From contig NZ_JAIQZK010000006.1 in NCBI RefSeq assembly GCF_020075545.1, positions 168,329 through 232,328 on the forward strand: DNA of 64,000 nt, given 5' to 3'. The position numbers and the translations under genes were made by a program. The notes beneath the pieces are model-generated. The model saw only the letters and a program-made list of their open reading frames with translations, had not been told where the DNA came from and ran no database searches. The DNA comes from Nocardioides sp. TRM66260-LWL. Its GTDB lineage: Bacteria; Actinomycetota; Actinomycetes; Propionibacteriales; Nocardioidaceae. Numbering within the stretch: the first letter of the stretch is position 1; each line of letters opens with the position of its first letter. This document shows, in pieces, positions 34,539 through 43,654 of the stretch.

Positions 34539-37153
34539 GCCTCGGCTCCTTCCGGGAGGGGGTCGCGGACGTCGGCGGACGGGACGGCGGGCCGGACGGG
34601 CTGCGCCCGCGGCACGGTGAGCACCATCGTCAGGCCGCCGGCGGGGGTGTCCTCGGCGCTCAGGGTGCCACCCAGGGCCCCGATCAGCCCGCGCGCCACG
34701 GCCAGCCCCAGGCCCAGGCCGACGCCGAGCGCCGGGCCCCCGCCGTCGCCGAGCCGCTGGAACGGCTCGAACATCGCCTCGCGCTGCTCCTCGGGGACGC
34801 CGGGGCCGCGGTCGACGACGAGGATCTCCACGACGTCGGGCAGCACGTGAGCGAGCACCCGCACCGGCTGGCCGGGCGCGGCGGCGGCGGGGCTGCGGGC
34901 GGCCCGGACGGCGTTGGTCAGCAGGTTCGCGACCACCCGCTCGAGCAGCCCCGCGTCGGTGAGCACGAAGGGCACGTCCTCCTCGACCTCCAGGCACACC
35001 GAGCCCGGCGGCAGGCCGGCCATCGCCAGCGGCAGCGCCTCGTCGAGGCTGCACGGCTCGAGCCGCGGGCGCACCAGCCCGGCCTCGACCCGGGAGAGGT
35101 CGAGCAGGTTGTCGATCAGCCGCTCGAGCTGGTCGCTGGAGGAGGCCACCGCATCGAGCAGGTGGCGTCGGTCGTCGGCGTCGAGCTCGGCGTGGACGAG
35201 GCCGTCGACCGAGGCCCGCATCGTGGCCAGCGGCGTGCGCAGGTCGTGCGAGACCGCCCGCAGCAGCGCGGTGGACGTGGCCTCGGCGGACTCCAGCACC
35301 GCCGCCCGCTGCTCGCGCTCGCGCAGCCGCCGGTACTCCAGCACCAGGCCGGTCTGCACGCCGAACGCCTCGAGCACGCGGCGGTCGTCGGCCCGCAGGC
35401 GGGGGCCGACGAGCACCAGCAGGTGGTCGTCGTCGATCGTGACGCGGCCCTCGCCGTCGGCGGGGTCGGCGGGCGGCTGCTCCCCCGAGGCCGCGACCGT
35501 GCGCCAGCCGAGGTCGTCCCGCTCGAGCAGGGCGACGGCCTGCTGGCCGAACATCTCGCGCACCCGCTCGACGATCGCCTCCGCGGTGTCCTGCCCGGTG
35601 AGCACCGAGCGCGAGAGCGAGCCGAGGGTGGCGGCCTCGGTGCGCGCCCGCACCGCCTCGGCGGCGCGGCGCGACGCGCGGTCGACGACCGTGGCGACGC
35701 CGATCGAGACGGCCAGGAACACCACGAGGGTCAGCAGGTTGCGCGGCTCGGCCACGGTGAAGGTGCCGGTGGGCTCGGTGAACCACCAGTTCAGGCTGAG
35801 GAAGCTCACCACCGCGCCGATCACGCCCGGCAGCAGGCCGCCGACCAGCGAGACGAGCACCGAGGTGGCCAGCAGGGCCATCGTGACGAGGTCGAGCTCG
35901 TCGGGACCGCTCGGCCAGCGCAGCACCTCGGCCAGCGCCAGCGGCGCGAGCACCGAGAGCACCAGCCCGAGCACCTGCCGACGGCGCGAGAGCGGCGAGC
36001 CCCAGGGCCGCGGACGTCCGGCGCTGGGCGCCTGGTCGTGGGTGACGAGGTGGACGTCGATGCTGCCCGCGAGCCGCGCGATGCGGTCGCCGGTGGTGCC
36101 GACCAGGGAGCGCCGGAGCCGGCCGTGCCGCGAGGTGCCGACGACGATCATCGTGGCGTTGGCGCCGGCGGCGAAGTCGACCACCGCGTCGGCGGCCTCC
36201 TCCCCGACCACGGTGTGGTAGCTGCCGCCGAGCGCCCGCACCAGCTCGACCGTGCGGGCCAGGCCGCGCTCGTCGGCGGTGCGCAGGCCGTCGGCCGAGA
36301 CGACGTGCAGGGCCAGCAGCTCCGAGCCGGCCGCGCGCTGGGCCAGCCGGGCGCCGCGGCGCAGGAGGGTCTCGCTCTCGGCGCCGCCGGTGACCGCGAC
36401 GACGATGCGCTCCTTGGTCGGCCACGGGTGCTCGATGCGGTGCCGGCGCCGGTAGTCGCCGAGCGCGTCGTCGACCCGGTCGGCCAGCCACAGCAGCGCC
36501 AGCTCGCGCAGCGCGGTGAGGTTGCCGACGCGGAAGTACGACGTCAGCGAGGCGTCGATGTTCTCGGGCCGGTAGATGTTGCCGTGCGCCATCCGCCGCC
36601 GCAGCGCCTCGGGCGCCATGTCGACGAGCTGGATCGCGTCGGCCACCCGCACCACCTCGTCGGGCACGGTCTCGCGCTGCCGCACGCCGGTGATGCGCTC
36701 GACCTCGTCGTTGAGCGACTCCAGGTGCTGGATGTTGACGGTGGTGACGACGTCGATGCCGGCCGCCAGCAGCTGCGCGACGTCCTCGTGCCGCTTGGCG
36801 TGCCGGCTGCCGGGCACGTTCGTGTGCGCGAGCTCGTCGACGAGCACGACGGCCGGGCGGCGGGCGAGCACGGCGTCGACGTCGAGCTCGGTGAGCAGGG
36901 TCCCGCGGTGCTCGATCTCGGCGCGCGGCACGACCTCCAGGCCCTGCAGCGCGGCCACCGTGTGCGGCCGGCCGTGGGTCTCGACGAACCCGACGACCAC
37001 GTCGGTGCCGCGCTCGCGGCGGCGTCGCGCCTCGTCGAGCATCGCGTACGTCTTGCCGACGCCGGGAGCGGCGCCCAGGTACACCGTCAGCCGCCCCCGG
37101 CGGCCCACCGGCGTCCGCTCCGCGGCCCCGGCCGCCTGCTCCCCGTCGCTCAT
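34535..37153 (-). CDS. kdpD: Potassium sensor histidine kinase KdpD
   Basis: The 872-residue sensor has an N-terminal KdpD domain with Walker A GAAPGVGKTYAML and VLVDELAHTNVPGSRHAKR, a universal-stress-protein domain (~245-370), four membrane helices (DUF4118 region, ~390-490), a GAF-like linker, phospho-acceptor His636 in RAVSHDLRTPLATM and a HATPase domain with GLGLGLAVARGLIGALGG. The cytoplasmic USP-like region is where c-di-AMP binds in some Gram-positive KdpD proteins. It begins 7 bases after kdpC. Confidence 0.94.
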   Translation of the reverse strand: MSDGEQAAGAAERTPVGRRGRLTVYLGAAPGVGKTYAMLDEARRRRERGTDVVVGFVETHGRPHTVAALQGLEVVPRAEIEHRGTLLTELDVDAVLARRPAVVLVDELAHTNVPGSRHAKRHEDVAQLLAAGIDVVTTVNIQHLESLNDEVERITGVRQRETVPDEVVRVADAIQLVDMAPEALRRRMAHGNIYRPENIDASLTSYFRVGNLTALRELALLWLADRVDDALGDYRRRHRIEHPWPTKERIVVAVTGGAESETLLRRGARLAQRAAGSELLALHVVSADGLRTADERGLARTVELVRALGGSYHTVVGEEAADAVVDFAAGANATMIVVGTSRHGRLRRSLVGTTGDRIARLAGSIDVHLVTHDQAPSAGRPRPWGSPLSRRRQVLGLVLSVLAPLALAEVLRWPSGPDELDLVTMALLATSVLVSLVGGLLPGVIGAVVSFLSLNWWFTEPTGTFTVAEPRNLLTLVVFLAVSIGVATVVDRASRRAAEAVRARTEAATLGSLSRSVLTGQDTAEAIVERVREMFGQQAVALLERDDLGWRTVAASGEQPPADPADGEGRVTIDDDHLLVLVGPRLRADDRRVLEAFGVQTGLVLEYRRLREREQRAAVLESAEATSTALLRAVSHDLRTPLATMRASVDGLVHAELDADDRRHLLDAVASSSDQLERLIDNLLDLSRVEAGLVRPRLEPCSLDEALPLAMAGLPPGSVCLEVEEDVPFVLTDAGLLERVVANLLTNAVRAARSPAAAAPGQPVRVLAHVLPDVVEILVVDRGPGVPEEQREAMFEPFQRLGDGGGPALGVGLGLGLAVARGLIGALGGTLSAEDTPAGGLTMVLTVPRAQPVRPAVPSADVRDPLPEGAEA

Positions 37154-37160
37154 GACGCGG

Positions 37161-37787
37161 TCATCGTCCCCTCTCGGCCTGCAGCACGTCGATGTTGAGC
37201 CGCAGGACGTCGACCCGCGGCTCCCCCAGCGTGCCCCACGTGCGTCCGGACGTGTGCCGCTGCACCAGGGCGCGCACCTGCTCCTGGCTCAGCCCGGAGG
37301 CCTGCGCGACGCGCGGCACCTGGAGCGCGGCGTAGGCCGGCGAGATCTGCGGGTCCAGCCCCGACGCCGACGCCGTGAGCGCGTCCGGCGGCACCGCGGC
37401 GGGGTCGACGCCCTCGCGCTTCGCCACCTCGGCACGACGGTCGCGGATGGCCTGCTCGAGGTCCGGGCTCTCGGGACCCAGGTTGGAGCCGGCCGAGGCG
37501 AGCGCGTCGTAGCCGTCCCCGGCCGCGGACGGCCGCGGCAGGAACAGACCCGCGGCGCGGGGACCGGTGACGGCCTGGCCGATCAGGGCCGAGCCGACCG
37601 CGTCGTCGGTGCTGTCGGTGTGCGCGCCGGCGGCGGTGAGCAGCGAGCCCTCCGCGTGCCAGGGCAGGGCGAGGTGGGCGACGCCGGTGACGGCCAGCGG
37701 GTAGGCCACGCCGAGCAGCAGCGTCGCGGCCACCATCATCTTGAGCCCGGCCACGCTGAAGCGGGCGAGGGCGAGGAGGTCCTTCAT
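37161..37787 (-). CDS. kdpC: Potassium-transporting ATPase subunit C
   Basis: The 208-residue KdpC has one N-terminal membrane helix (MMVAATLLLGVAYPLAVTGVA), then GSALIGQ, LFLPRPSAAGDGYDALASAGSNLGPES, DALTASASGLDPQISPAYA and VRALVQRHTSGRTWG, all family blocks. It stabilises the KdpFABC complex. A GAAGGAA Shine-Dalgarno sequence precedes the ATG. Confidence 0.94.
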   Translation of the reverse strand: MKDLLALARFSVAGLKMMVAATLLLGVAYPLAVTGVAHLALPWHAEGSLLTAAGAHTDSTDDAVGSALIGQAVTGPRAAGLFLPRPSAAGDGYDALASAGSNLGPESPDLEQAIRDRRAEVAKREGVDPAAVPPDALTASASGLDPQISPAYAALQVPRVAQASGLSQEQVRALVQRHTSGRTWGTLGEPRVDVLRLNIDVLQAERGR

Positions 37788-37825
37788 GGCGAGTTCCTTC
37801 TGGGTGGATCCCGTGCGGCGCCGGC

Positions 37826-39928
37826 TCAGAGGCCGGGCAGCAGGGAGACGACGAGGTCGAGCAGCTTGATGCCCACGAACGGCGCGATCAGCCCGCCGAC
37901 GCCGTAGACGAGCAGGTTGCGGCGCAGCAGGTCGGCGGCGGCCGCCGGGCGGTAGCGGACGCCCCGCAGCGCGAGCGGGATGAGCGCGATGATCACCAGC
38001 GCGTTGAACACCACCGCCGAGACGATCGCCGAGCCGGGGCTCGAGAGCCGCATGACGTTGAGGACGTCGAGCTGCGGGAACGCGGGCACGAACATCGCGG
38101 GCAGGATCGCGAAGTACTTCGCGACGTCGTTGGCCACCGAGAACGTCGTGAGCGCGCCGCGGGTGATGAGCAGCTGCTTGCCGATCTCGACGACCTCGAT
38201 CAGCTTGGTGGGGTCGGAGTCGAGGTCGACCATGTTGCCGGCCTCCTTGGCCGCCACCGTGCCGGTGTTCATCGCGACGCCGACGTCGGCCTGCGCGAGC
38301 GCCGGGGCGTCGTTGGTGCCGTCGCCGCACATCGCGACCATCCGGCCGCCCCGCTGCTCCTGGCGGATCAGCGCGAGCTTGTCCTCCGGCGTGGCCTCGG
38401 CGAGCACGTCGTCGACGCCGGCGCGCTCGGCGATCACCCGGGCCGTCACCGCGTTGTCGCCGGTGATCATCACCGTGCGGATGCCCATGGCGCGCAGCTC
38501 GGCGAAGCGCTCCGCGATGCCGTCCTTGACGACGTCGGCGAGGTGGATGACGCCGAGCACCCGGGCACGACCCTCGGCCTCCCGCTCGGCGACCACCAGC
38601 GGCGTCCCGCCCTGCTCGCTCACCGCGCCGACGACGGCGTCGAGGTCGGAGGGCACCACGCCGCCGTGCTCGCGCACCCACGCCTGGACGGCGCTCGCCG
38701 CGCCTTTGCGCAGCTCCAGGCCGGGCGCGTCGAGGCCCGACATGCGGGTCGCGGCCGAGAACTCCACGAGCGCGGCACCCGCGGGCGCGTCGGCGTCCGC
38801 GAGGGTCGGCGTCGTGGCCCGCACCAGCTCGACGATGCTGCGGCCCTCGGGGGTCTCGTCGGCCAGCGAGGAGAGCAGCGCCGCCCGCTCCAGGGCCGCC
38901 TGCTCGACCCCGCCGACGGCGAGGAGCTCGGTGGCGCGGCGGTTGCCGTAGGTGATCGTGCCGGTCTTGTCGAGCAGCAGGACGTCGACGTCGCCCGCGG
39001 CCTCGACCGCGCGTCCCGACATCGCGAGCACGTTGCGGCGCACGAGGCGGTCCATGCCGGCGATGCCGATCGCGGAGAGCAGCGCGCCGATCGTGGTGGG
39101 GATCAGGCAGACCAGCAGCGCGACGAGCACGAGCACCGACTGGTGGGCGTCGGAGTAGTCGGCGACGAAGTACAGCGAGGCGACGACGACGCCGAAGATG
39201 ATCGTCAGCGAGCCGAGCAGCACGTCGAGCGCGATCTCGTTGGGGGTGCGCTGCCGCTGCGAGCCCTCCACCAGCGCGATCATCCGGTCGACGAACGAGG
39301 AGCCGGGGTCGCTGGAGATGCGCACCAGGATCCGGTCGGAGAGCACCACGGTGCCGCCGGTGACGGCGCTGCGGTCGCCGCCCGACTCGCGGATCACCGG
39401 CGCGGACTCGCCGGTGACGGCCGACTCGTCGACCGACGCGACGCCCTCGATCACCTCGCCGTCGCCGGGGATGCGCTCCCCGGCCTCGACGAGGACGACG
39501 TCGCCGGCGCGCAGGCTGGTCGAGGGCACCAGCTCGTGGCTGCCGTCCTTGAGCCGGCGGCGCGCGTCGGTCTCGGCCTGCAGGGCGCGCAGGCTCGCGG
39601 CCTGCGCCTTGCCACGGCCCTCGGCGACCGCCTCGGCGTAGGTGCCGAAGAGCACGGTGAGCCACAGCCAGACGGTGACCATGACGCCGAGGGTGCTGGG
39701 GTCGCCGACCGAGAGCACGGTGGTCACCACCGCGCCGATCTCGACGACCAGCATCACGGGGGTGCGGACGAGCTCGAGCGGGTTGAGCTTGCGCAGGGCC
39801 GCGGGCAGGGCCTCGACGACCTGGCGGCGGCCGAGGCCGAGCGCGGACTGGCGGGTGCCGGCGTGGTCGTCGGGCTCGGGGGACGAGCCGGGGGCCTGGC
39901 CGTTGGGGGTGAGCTGGGTGGTGGTCAC
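37826..39928 (-). CDS. kdpB: Potassium-transporting P-type ATPase subunit B
   Basis: The 700-residue P-type ATPase has phosphorylation Asp320 in [13 protein letters not shown], the actuator motif [16 protein letters not shown], the nucleotide-binding region, [18 protein letters not shown] and [22 protein letters not shown]. It energises KdpA. Its GTG overlaps the kdpA stop by four bases. Confidence 0.96.
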   Translation of the reverse strand: MTTTQLTPNGQAPGSSPEPDDHAGTRQSALGLGRRQVVEALPAALRKLNPLELVRTPVMLVVEIGAVVTTVLSVGDPSTLGVMVTVWLWLTVLFGTYAEAVAEGRGKAQAASLRALQAETDARRRLKDGSHELVPSTSLRAGDVVLVEAGERIPGDGEVIEGVASVDESAVTGESAPVIRESGGDRSAVTGGTVVLSDRILVRISSDPGSSFVDRMIALVEGSQRQRTPNEIALDVLLGSLTIIFGVVVASLYFVADYSDAHQSVLVLVALLVCLIPTTIGALLSAIGIAGMDRLVRRNVLAMSGRAVEAAGDVDVLLLDKTGTITYGNRRATELLAVGGVEQAALERAALLSSLADETPEGRSIVELVRATTPTLADADAPAGAALVEFSAATRMSGLDAPGLELRKGAASAVQAWVREHGGVVPSDLDAVVGAVSEQGGTPLVVAEREAEGRARVLGVIHLADVVKDGIAERFAELRAMGIRTVMITGDNAVTARVIAERAGVDDVLAEATPEDKLALIRQEQRGGRMVAMCGDGTNDAPALAQADVGVAMNTGTVAAKEAGNMVDLDSDPTKLIEVVEIGKQLLITRGALTTFSVANDVAKYFAILPAMFVPAFPQLDVLNVMRLSSPGSAIVSAVVFNALVIIALIPLALRGVRYRPAAAADLLRRNLLVYGVGGLIAPFVGIKLLDLVVSLLPGL

Positions 39929-41589
39929 GAGAGGGCCTCCGCGATCGGGCCGAGGGAGAGCACGGGCACGTAGGTCAGGCCGACGAGCACCAGCGCCACA
40001 CCCCCCAGCAGCACGGCGAACAGGGGTCGGTGGGTGGGCAGGGTGCCGGGGCCGGCGGGCAGCGTCCGGGCGGCGGCGAACCGGCCGGCCAGGGCGAGCA
40101 CGAGGACGATCGGCAGGAACCGGCCGAAGAGCATCAGCAGGCCCAGCAGCGTGTTCCAGAACGGCGTGCCGGACGTGAGGCCGCCGAAGGCCGAGCCGTT
40201 GTTGTTCGACGCCGAGGTCACCGCGTAGAGGGCCTCGGAGAGCCCGTGTGGGCCGGACTCCTGGAGCCCCGCGAGGCCGTCCTTCGCGGTGATCGCCACC
40301 GCGATGCCGGCGAGCACGAGCACCGGCGTGGCGAGCACGTAGCCGGCCACCAGCATCATCTCGCGCTGGCCGATCTTCTTGCCGAGGTACTCAGGGGTGC
40401 GGCCGACCATCAGACCGGCGATGAACACCGTCACGACGGCCAGCATCAGCATCCCGTAGAGACCCGATCCGGTGCCGCCCGGCGCGATCTCGCCGAGCAT
40501 CATGTTGAACATCGCGAGGCCGCCGCCGGCGGCGGTCAGCGAGTCGTGGGTGGCGTTGACGGCGCCCGTCGAGGTGCCGGTGGTGGCGGCCGCGAAGAGC
40601 GCGCTGGCGGCCTCGCCGAAGCGCACCTCCTTGCCCTCCATGGCGGCGCCGGCCAGCTGCGGCGCGGTGCCGTGACCGGCCATCTCGGCCCACGTGAGCA
40701 GGCCGATGGACGTGCCGAGCAGCGCCGTCATGACGGCGATGACGACCCCGCCCTGGCGCCGGTCGCGGACGATCAGCCCGAACGCCCAGGCCATCGCGAA
40801 GGGCAGCACGAGCATGAGGAAGACCGCGAAGAGGTCGCTCAGCGGCGTCGGGTTCTCGAACGGGTGGGCGGAGTTGGCGTTGTAGGGCCCGCCGCCGTTG
40901 GTGCCGAGCTGCTTGATCGCCTCCTGGCTGGCGATCGGGCCGCCCGGCAGGCTCTGTGAGCCGCCGTCGAGGGTCGTGATCGTGCGGGCGCCCGCGAGGT
41001 TCTGCACCACGCCGAGGGCCACCAGGACGAGGGCTGCGACGAAGGCGCCGGGCAGCAGCACCCGCACGCAGGTGCGGGTGAGGTCGGCCCAGAAGTTGCC
41101 GACCCGGCCGCCCGCGCGCTGCCGCGCCAGGCCCCGGGCCAGGGCCGCGGCGACGCAGAGGCCGACCGCGGCCGACACGAAGTTCTGCACCGCCAGGCCG
41201 GACGCCTGGAGCAGGTTGCCCGCGGCGGACTCGCCCGAGTACCACTGCCAGTTGGTGTTGGTGACGAAGGAGACCGCGGTGTTCCAGGCGCCGTCGGCCG
41301 GGAAGGACGCCATGCCGATCGAGGCCGGCAGGTGCGGCTGGAGGCGCGCGATCGCGTAGACGGCGAAGACCCCGACCATCGAGAAGGCCAGCACCGACAG
41401 CGCGTAGACGCGCCAGTGCTGGTCGGCGTCGGGGTCGAGCCGCAGCACGCGGTAGGCGGCCGACTCCACGCGCCAGTGCCGCTCGCTGGTGTAGACGTGG
41501 GCGAGCAGGCGGCCGAGGAACGGCACGGCCACGGCCAGCGCGACGACGAGCACCGCGATCTGGCCGAGCGCCGGGAGGGTCTGGCTCAT
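39925..41589 (-). CDS. kdpA: Potassium-transporting ATPase potassium-binding subunit A
   Basis: The 554-residue channel-like subunit is related to the SKT family. Selectivity-filter-type segments [37 protein letters not shown] and [13 protein letters not shown] are visible in three of the four repeats. The ATG overlaps the upstream small gene's stop (ATGA). It forms the high-affinity potassium path of KdpFABC. Confidence 0.96.
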   Translation of the reverse strand: MSQTLPALGQIAVLVVALAVAVPFLGRLLAHVYTSERHWRVESAAYRVLRLDPDADQHWRVYALSVLAFSMVGVFAVYAIARLQPHLPASIGMASFPADGAWNTAVSFVTNTNWQWYSGESAAGNLLQASGLAVQNFVSAAVGLCVAAALARGLARQRAGGRVGNFWADLTRTCVRVLLPGAFVAALVLVALGVVQNLAGARTITTLDGGSQSLPGGPIASQEAIKQLGTNGGGPYNANSAHPFENPTPLSDLFAVFLMLVLPFAMAWAFGLIVRDRRQGGVVIAVMTALLGTSIGLLTWAEMAGHGTAPQLAGAAMEGKEVRFGEAASALFAAATTGTSTGAVNATHDSLTAAGGGLAMFNMMLGEIAPGGTGSGLYGMLMLAVVTVFIAGLMVGRTPEYLGKKIGQREMMLVAGYVLATPVLVLAGIAVAITAKDGLAGLQESGPHGLSEALYAVTSASNNNGSAFGGLTSGTPFWNTLLGLLMLFGRFLPIVLVLALAGRFAAARTLPAGPGTLPTHRPLFAVLLGGVALVLVGLTYVPVLSLGPIAEALS

Positions 41590-41774
41590 CGTCGACCCCC
41601 GTTGCTGGTCGCGGGCACGGCGGCGTCGGCGGGGCGCGCGTCGGCGGCGGAGCCCGGGACGTCGGCGTCATGGTCGGAGTCGGGGTCGGCGAGGCGGCGG
41701 TCGATCAGCCCGGCGAGCAGCGCCAGGGATCCGAACGACAGCAGCGTCACGAGCACGTAGAGCAGGTCGGACAC
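41586..41774 (-). CDS. KdpF-like small membrane protein
   Basis: The 62-residue protein has a single N-terminal helix (SDLLYVLVTLLSFGSLALLAGLI) and a polar tail. Position before kdpA and the 4-base overlap suit a KdpF-type lipid-like stabiliser. It is twice as long as E. coli KdpF and carries an extra Asp/Ala-rich tail. GTG start; TATCAA six bases upstream marks a leaderless operon start. Confidence 0.7.
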   Translation of the reverse strand: MSDLLYVLVTLLSFGSLALLAGLIDRRLADPDSDHDADVPGSAADARPADAAVPATSNGGRR

Positions 41775-41780
41775 ACCTGA

Positions 41781-41786
41781 TTGATA
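41781..41786 (-). promoter_or_regulatory. -10 hexamer of the kdp operon, leaderless
   Basis: TATCAA on the minus strand, six bases before the GTG at 41774. Confidence 0.6.
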
Positions 41787-41810
41787 GGCCCCTGACGACT
41801 CCCGACCTGC

Positions 41811-41853
41811 CGATCCTGATGCTTCCCTGACGCTCGGGGCGACGATCTTGACG
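41811..41853 (-). promoter_or_regulatory. Candidate KdpE sites of the kdp promoter
   Basis: On the minus strand CGTCAGGGAAG and CATCAGGATCG are adjacent 11-mers (41832-41811), with a further CGTCAAGATCG at 41853-41843. The tandem pair is centred near -47 from the presumed transcription start, a usual OmpR-family activator position. Confidence 0.5.
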
Positions 41854-41900
41854 ACACCCTGCCCGGCCGGTGAGCCGGGTCACCGGCGCCGGGCGCGGGA

Positions 41901-42623
41901 TCAGATCAGGCCGCGCAGGCTCAGGATCTCGGCCGACTGCACGTCGACGATCTGCTGCGCCAGCGTCCGCGCCTGCGGCCACCGTCCGTCGCGCAGCTCG
42001 ACGCGGGCGACCTCGACGGCCCCGCCGTGGTGCCGCACCATCGCGGTGGCCCAGGCGGTGGTGAACGCGTCGACGTCGCGGATGCGGGCGAGGGCGCGCA
42101 GCTCGGCGGCGGTGAGCAGGCCCGGGGTGCTGCTGACGCCGGGGCCGAAGGGCTCGCCGAGCACCGGGCGCACCCGCGGCCCGGGGACGACGCCGGCGCG
42201 CAGGGCCCGGACGGTCGCCGCCGACTCCCCCCACGTGCGCAGCCAGCGCGCGGTGCGCGGCACCACCGGCGCCTGGCCGGCGGCGATCGTCGCCGCGAGC
42301 AGGCTGACCCGCGGCTCCACGGCACGGCCGCGGAGCATCTCCACCAGCGCCATGCCCTGAGACTGGTAGACGAGCATCGCGGCCGCGAACTCGACGTCGG
42401 CGGCCGTGTAGGACGCCGTGGCCGGAGCGGTCGGCGTCAGCGGGCTCGGCGACGTGGCGGAGGCGGACGGCGCGGGGGATGCGGAGGATCCGGAGCCCGA
42501 GCCGGTGACGATCGCCGGCGCCGGGCCGGCGTCCGACCCGGATCCGCAGCCGCCCAGGGCCGCCGTGCCCGCGAGCACGAGGGCGATCGCCGCCGACGCG
42601 GTGCGGACGCGGGGCTGCGGCAC
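41901..42623 (-). CDS. DUF305-family lipoprotein
   Basis: The 240-residue lipoprotein has a signal peptide ending in the lipobox AALGGC (Cys26), a Ser/Pro-rich linker (~30-65) and a DUF305 helical domain. The second metal-type motif is intact (ATAMVRHHGGAVEVARVEL). The first motif, normally MxxHHxxAxxMA, reads MLVYQSQGMALVEML and has lost its histidines. DUF305 proteins are linked to copper or metal handling, but this one may not bind metal. GTG start with GAGGAGACGACC upstream. Confidence 0.78.
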   Translation of the reverse strand: MPQPRVRTASAAIALVLAGTAALGGCGSGSDAGPAPAIVTGSGSGSSASPAPSASATSPSPLTPTAPATASYTAADVEFAAAMLVYQSQGMALVEMLRGRAVEPRVSLLAATIAAGQAPVVPRTARWLRTWGESAATVRALRAGVVPGPRVRPVLGEPFGPGVSSTPGLLTAAELRALARIRDVDAFTTAWATAMVRHHGGAVEVARVELRDGRWPQARTLAQQIVDVQSAEILSLRGLI

Positions 42624-42681
42624 GGTCGTCTCCTCGGCGCGGGTCGGCGGGCTCGGGCTGGCGGCCCGGCTGGCGGCCGCC

Positions 42682-42710
42682 GTCGCGTCGGACGCGGCGT
42701 CCGACGCGAC
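42682..42710 (-). terminator. Hairpin after the 42767-43396 gene
   Basis: Perfect 12-bp arms GTCGCGTCGGAC and GTCCGACGCGAC with a 5-base loop. Confidence 0.7.
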
Positions 42711-42766
42711 GACGGCGATCCTCCCACGCGCTCAGGCGCGGTCGGGGCAGCCGGGTCGCCTGGCGG

Positions 42767-43396
42767 TCAGAGCGCGCCGAGGAGGATGGAGGAGCCGAAC
42801 GCCAGCGTGCCGGTGCCGACCACGAGCAGCGTGAGCCGCACCGACCGTCGCGAGAAGAGGGTCGCGATGCCGCCGAAGAACAGCGTCAGGGCCAAGAAGA
42901 CCGTGGCGAGCTCGAACTTGTCGCCGCGCTCGTCGGCGGCCTTGGCCTCCTCGTAGGTCTGCTTGGACGCCTCGCCCTGGGCCTGGCCCTCGGCGTAGTC
43001 GGCGTTCTCGTACGGGTTGTCGTCGGCCTCGTCGAACGGCGTGACCGCGTCCTTCGCGTCCACCCACCAGTCGACGGCCTCGACGAGCTCGGGGCGCATG
43101 AGCGTCTTGAGGTACTCGGCGAGGTCGGCCTTGTCGTCCTGCGTCGCGGTCGCGTAGGCGACGAAGAGGGCGCGGTCGCCGGCCTCGACCTGGTTGCCCT
43201 GGCCGTAGTAGAAGTTGCTGTCGGCCAGCTTCTGGCTCGCCTCGGTGTAGCCCTGCAGCGCCTCGCCGTCGGTGAGCGCGGAGTTGTAGGCGGAGAAGGC
43301 GGTCAGCGTGGCGGCGATGCCCAGGAGGATCGCGGCGATCACCTGGAGGAAGTCCGAGGTCGGCTCCTCGGGGGTCTCGATGAAGGTCTCGGTCAT
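42767..43396 (-). CDS. Membrane protein of unknown function (DUF4337-like layout)
   Basis: The 209-residue protein has one N-terminal helix (LQVIAAILLGIAATLTAFSAYN, ~17-38), a long acidic helical middle region (~40-160; rich in EAS, YYGQGNQVEAGD, EYLKTLMRP) and two C-terminal helices (ELATVFLALTLFFGGIATLF and LTLLVVGTGTLAFGSSIL). This resembles DUF4337-type proteins. Function unknown. Good AGGAAG Shine-Dalgarno sequence. Single-gene unit with its own terminator. Confidence 0.7.
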   Translation of the reverse strand: MTETFIETPEEPTSDFLQVIAAILLGIAATLTAFSAYNSALTDGEALQGYTEASQKLADSNFYYGQGNQVEAGDRALFVAYATATQDDKADLAEYLKTLMRPELVEAVDWWVDAKDAVTPFDEADDNPYENADYAEGQAQGEASKQTYEEAKAADERGDKFELATVFLALTLFFGGIATLFSRRSVRLTLLVVGTGTLAFGSSILLGAL

Positions 43397-43545
43397 GGTG
43401 CTTCCTGCTCGGGGACGGGGGTCTGGCCCAGGGCCTGGCCGCGCTCCCGAGATCAGCGCTGCGGCGCCATGGAACCAGACGCCGCCCCCCTCCGGTCGCG
43501 CGTCCACGTGAGCGGACCTCTCCCCTGGGGTGGTGGCGCGGCTCG

Positions 43546-43559
43546 GTGACGACCGTCAC
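43546..43559. promoter_or_regulatory. Palindrome upstream of the MFS operon
   Basis: GTGACG-AC-CGTCAC, a perfect 6-2-6 inverted repeat, ends seven bases before a TAGACC hexamer (43566-43571). Candidate operator for the MFS pair. Confidence 0.4.
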
Positions 43560-43654
43560 GCGTGGTAGACCGGTCGACGGCCCGATCCCGGGCCGTCCCG
43601 CCGCGGCCGTCTCGGGTCGTCGCCGCTCTCGGAGATCTCGGAAAGGGGAGCCCC

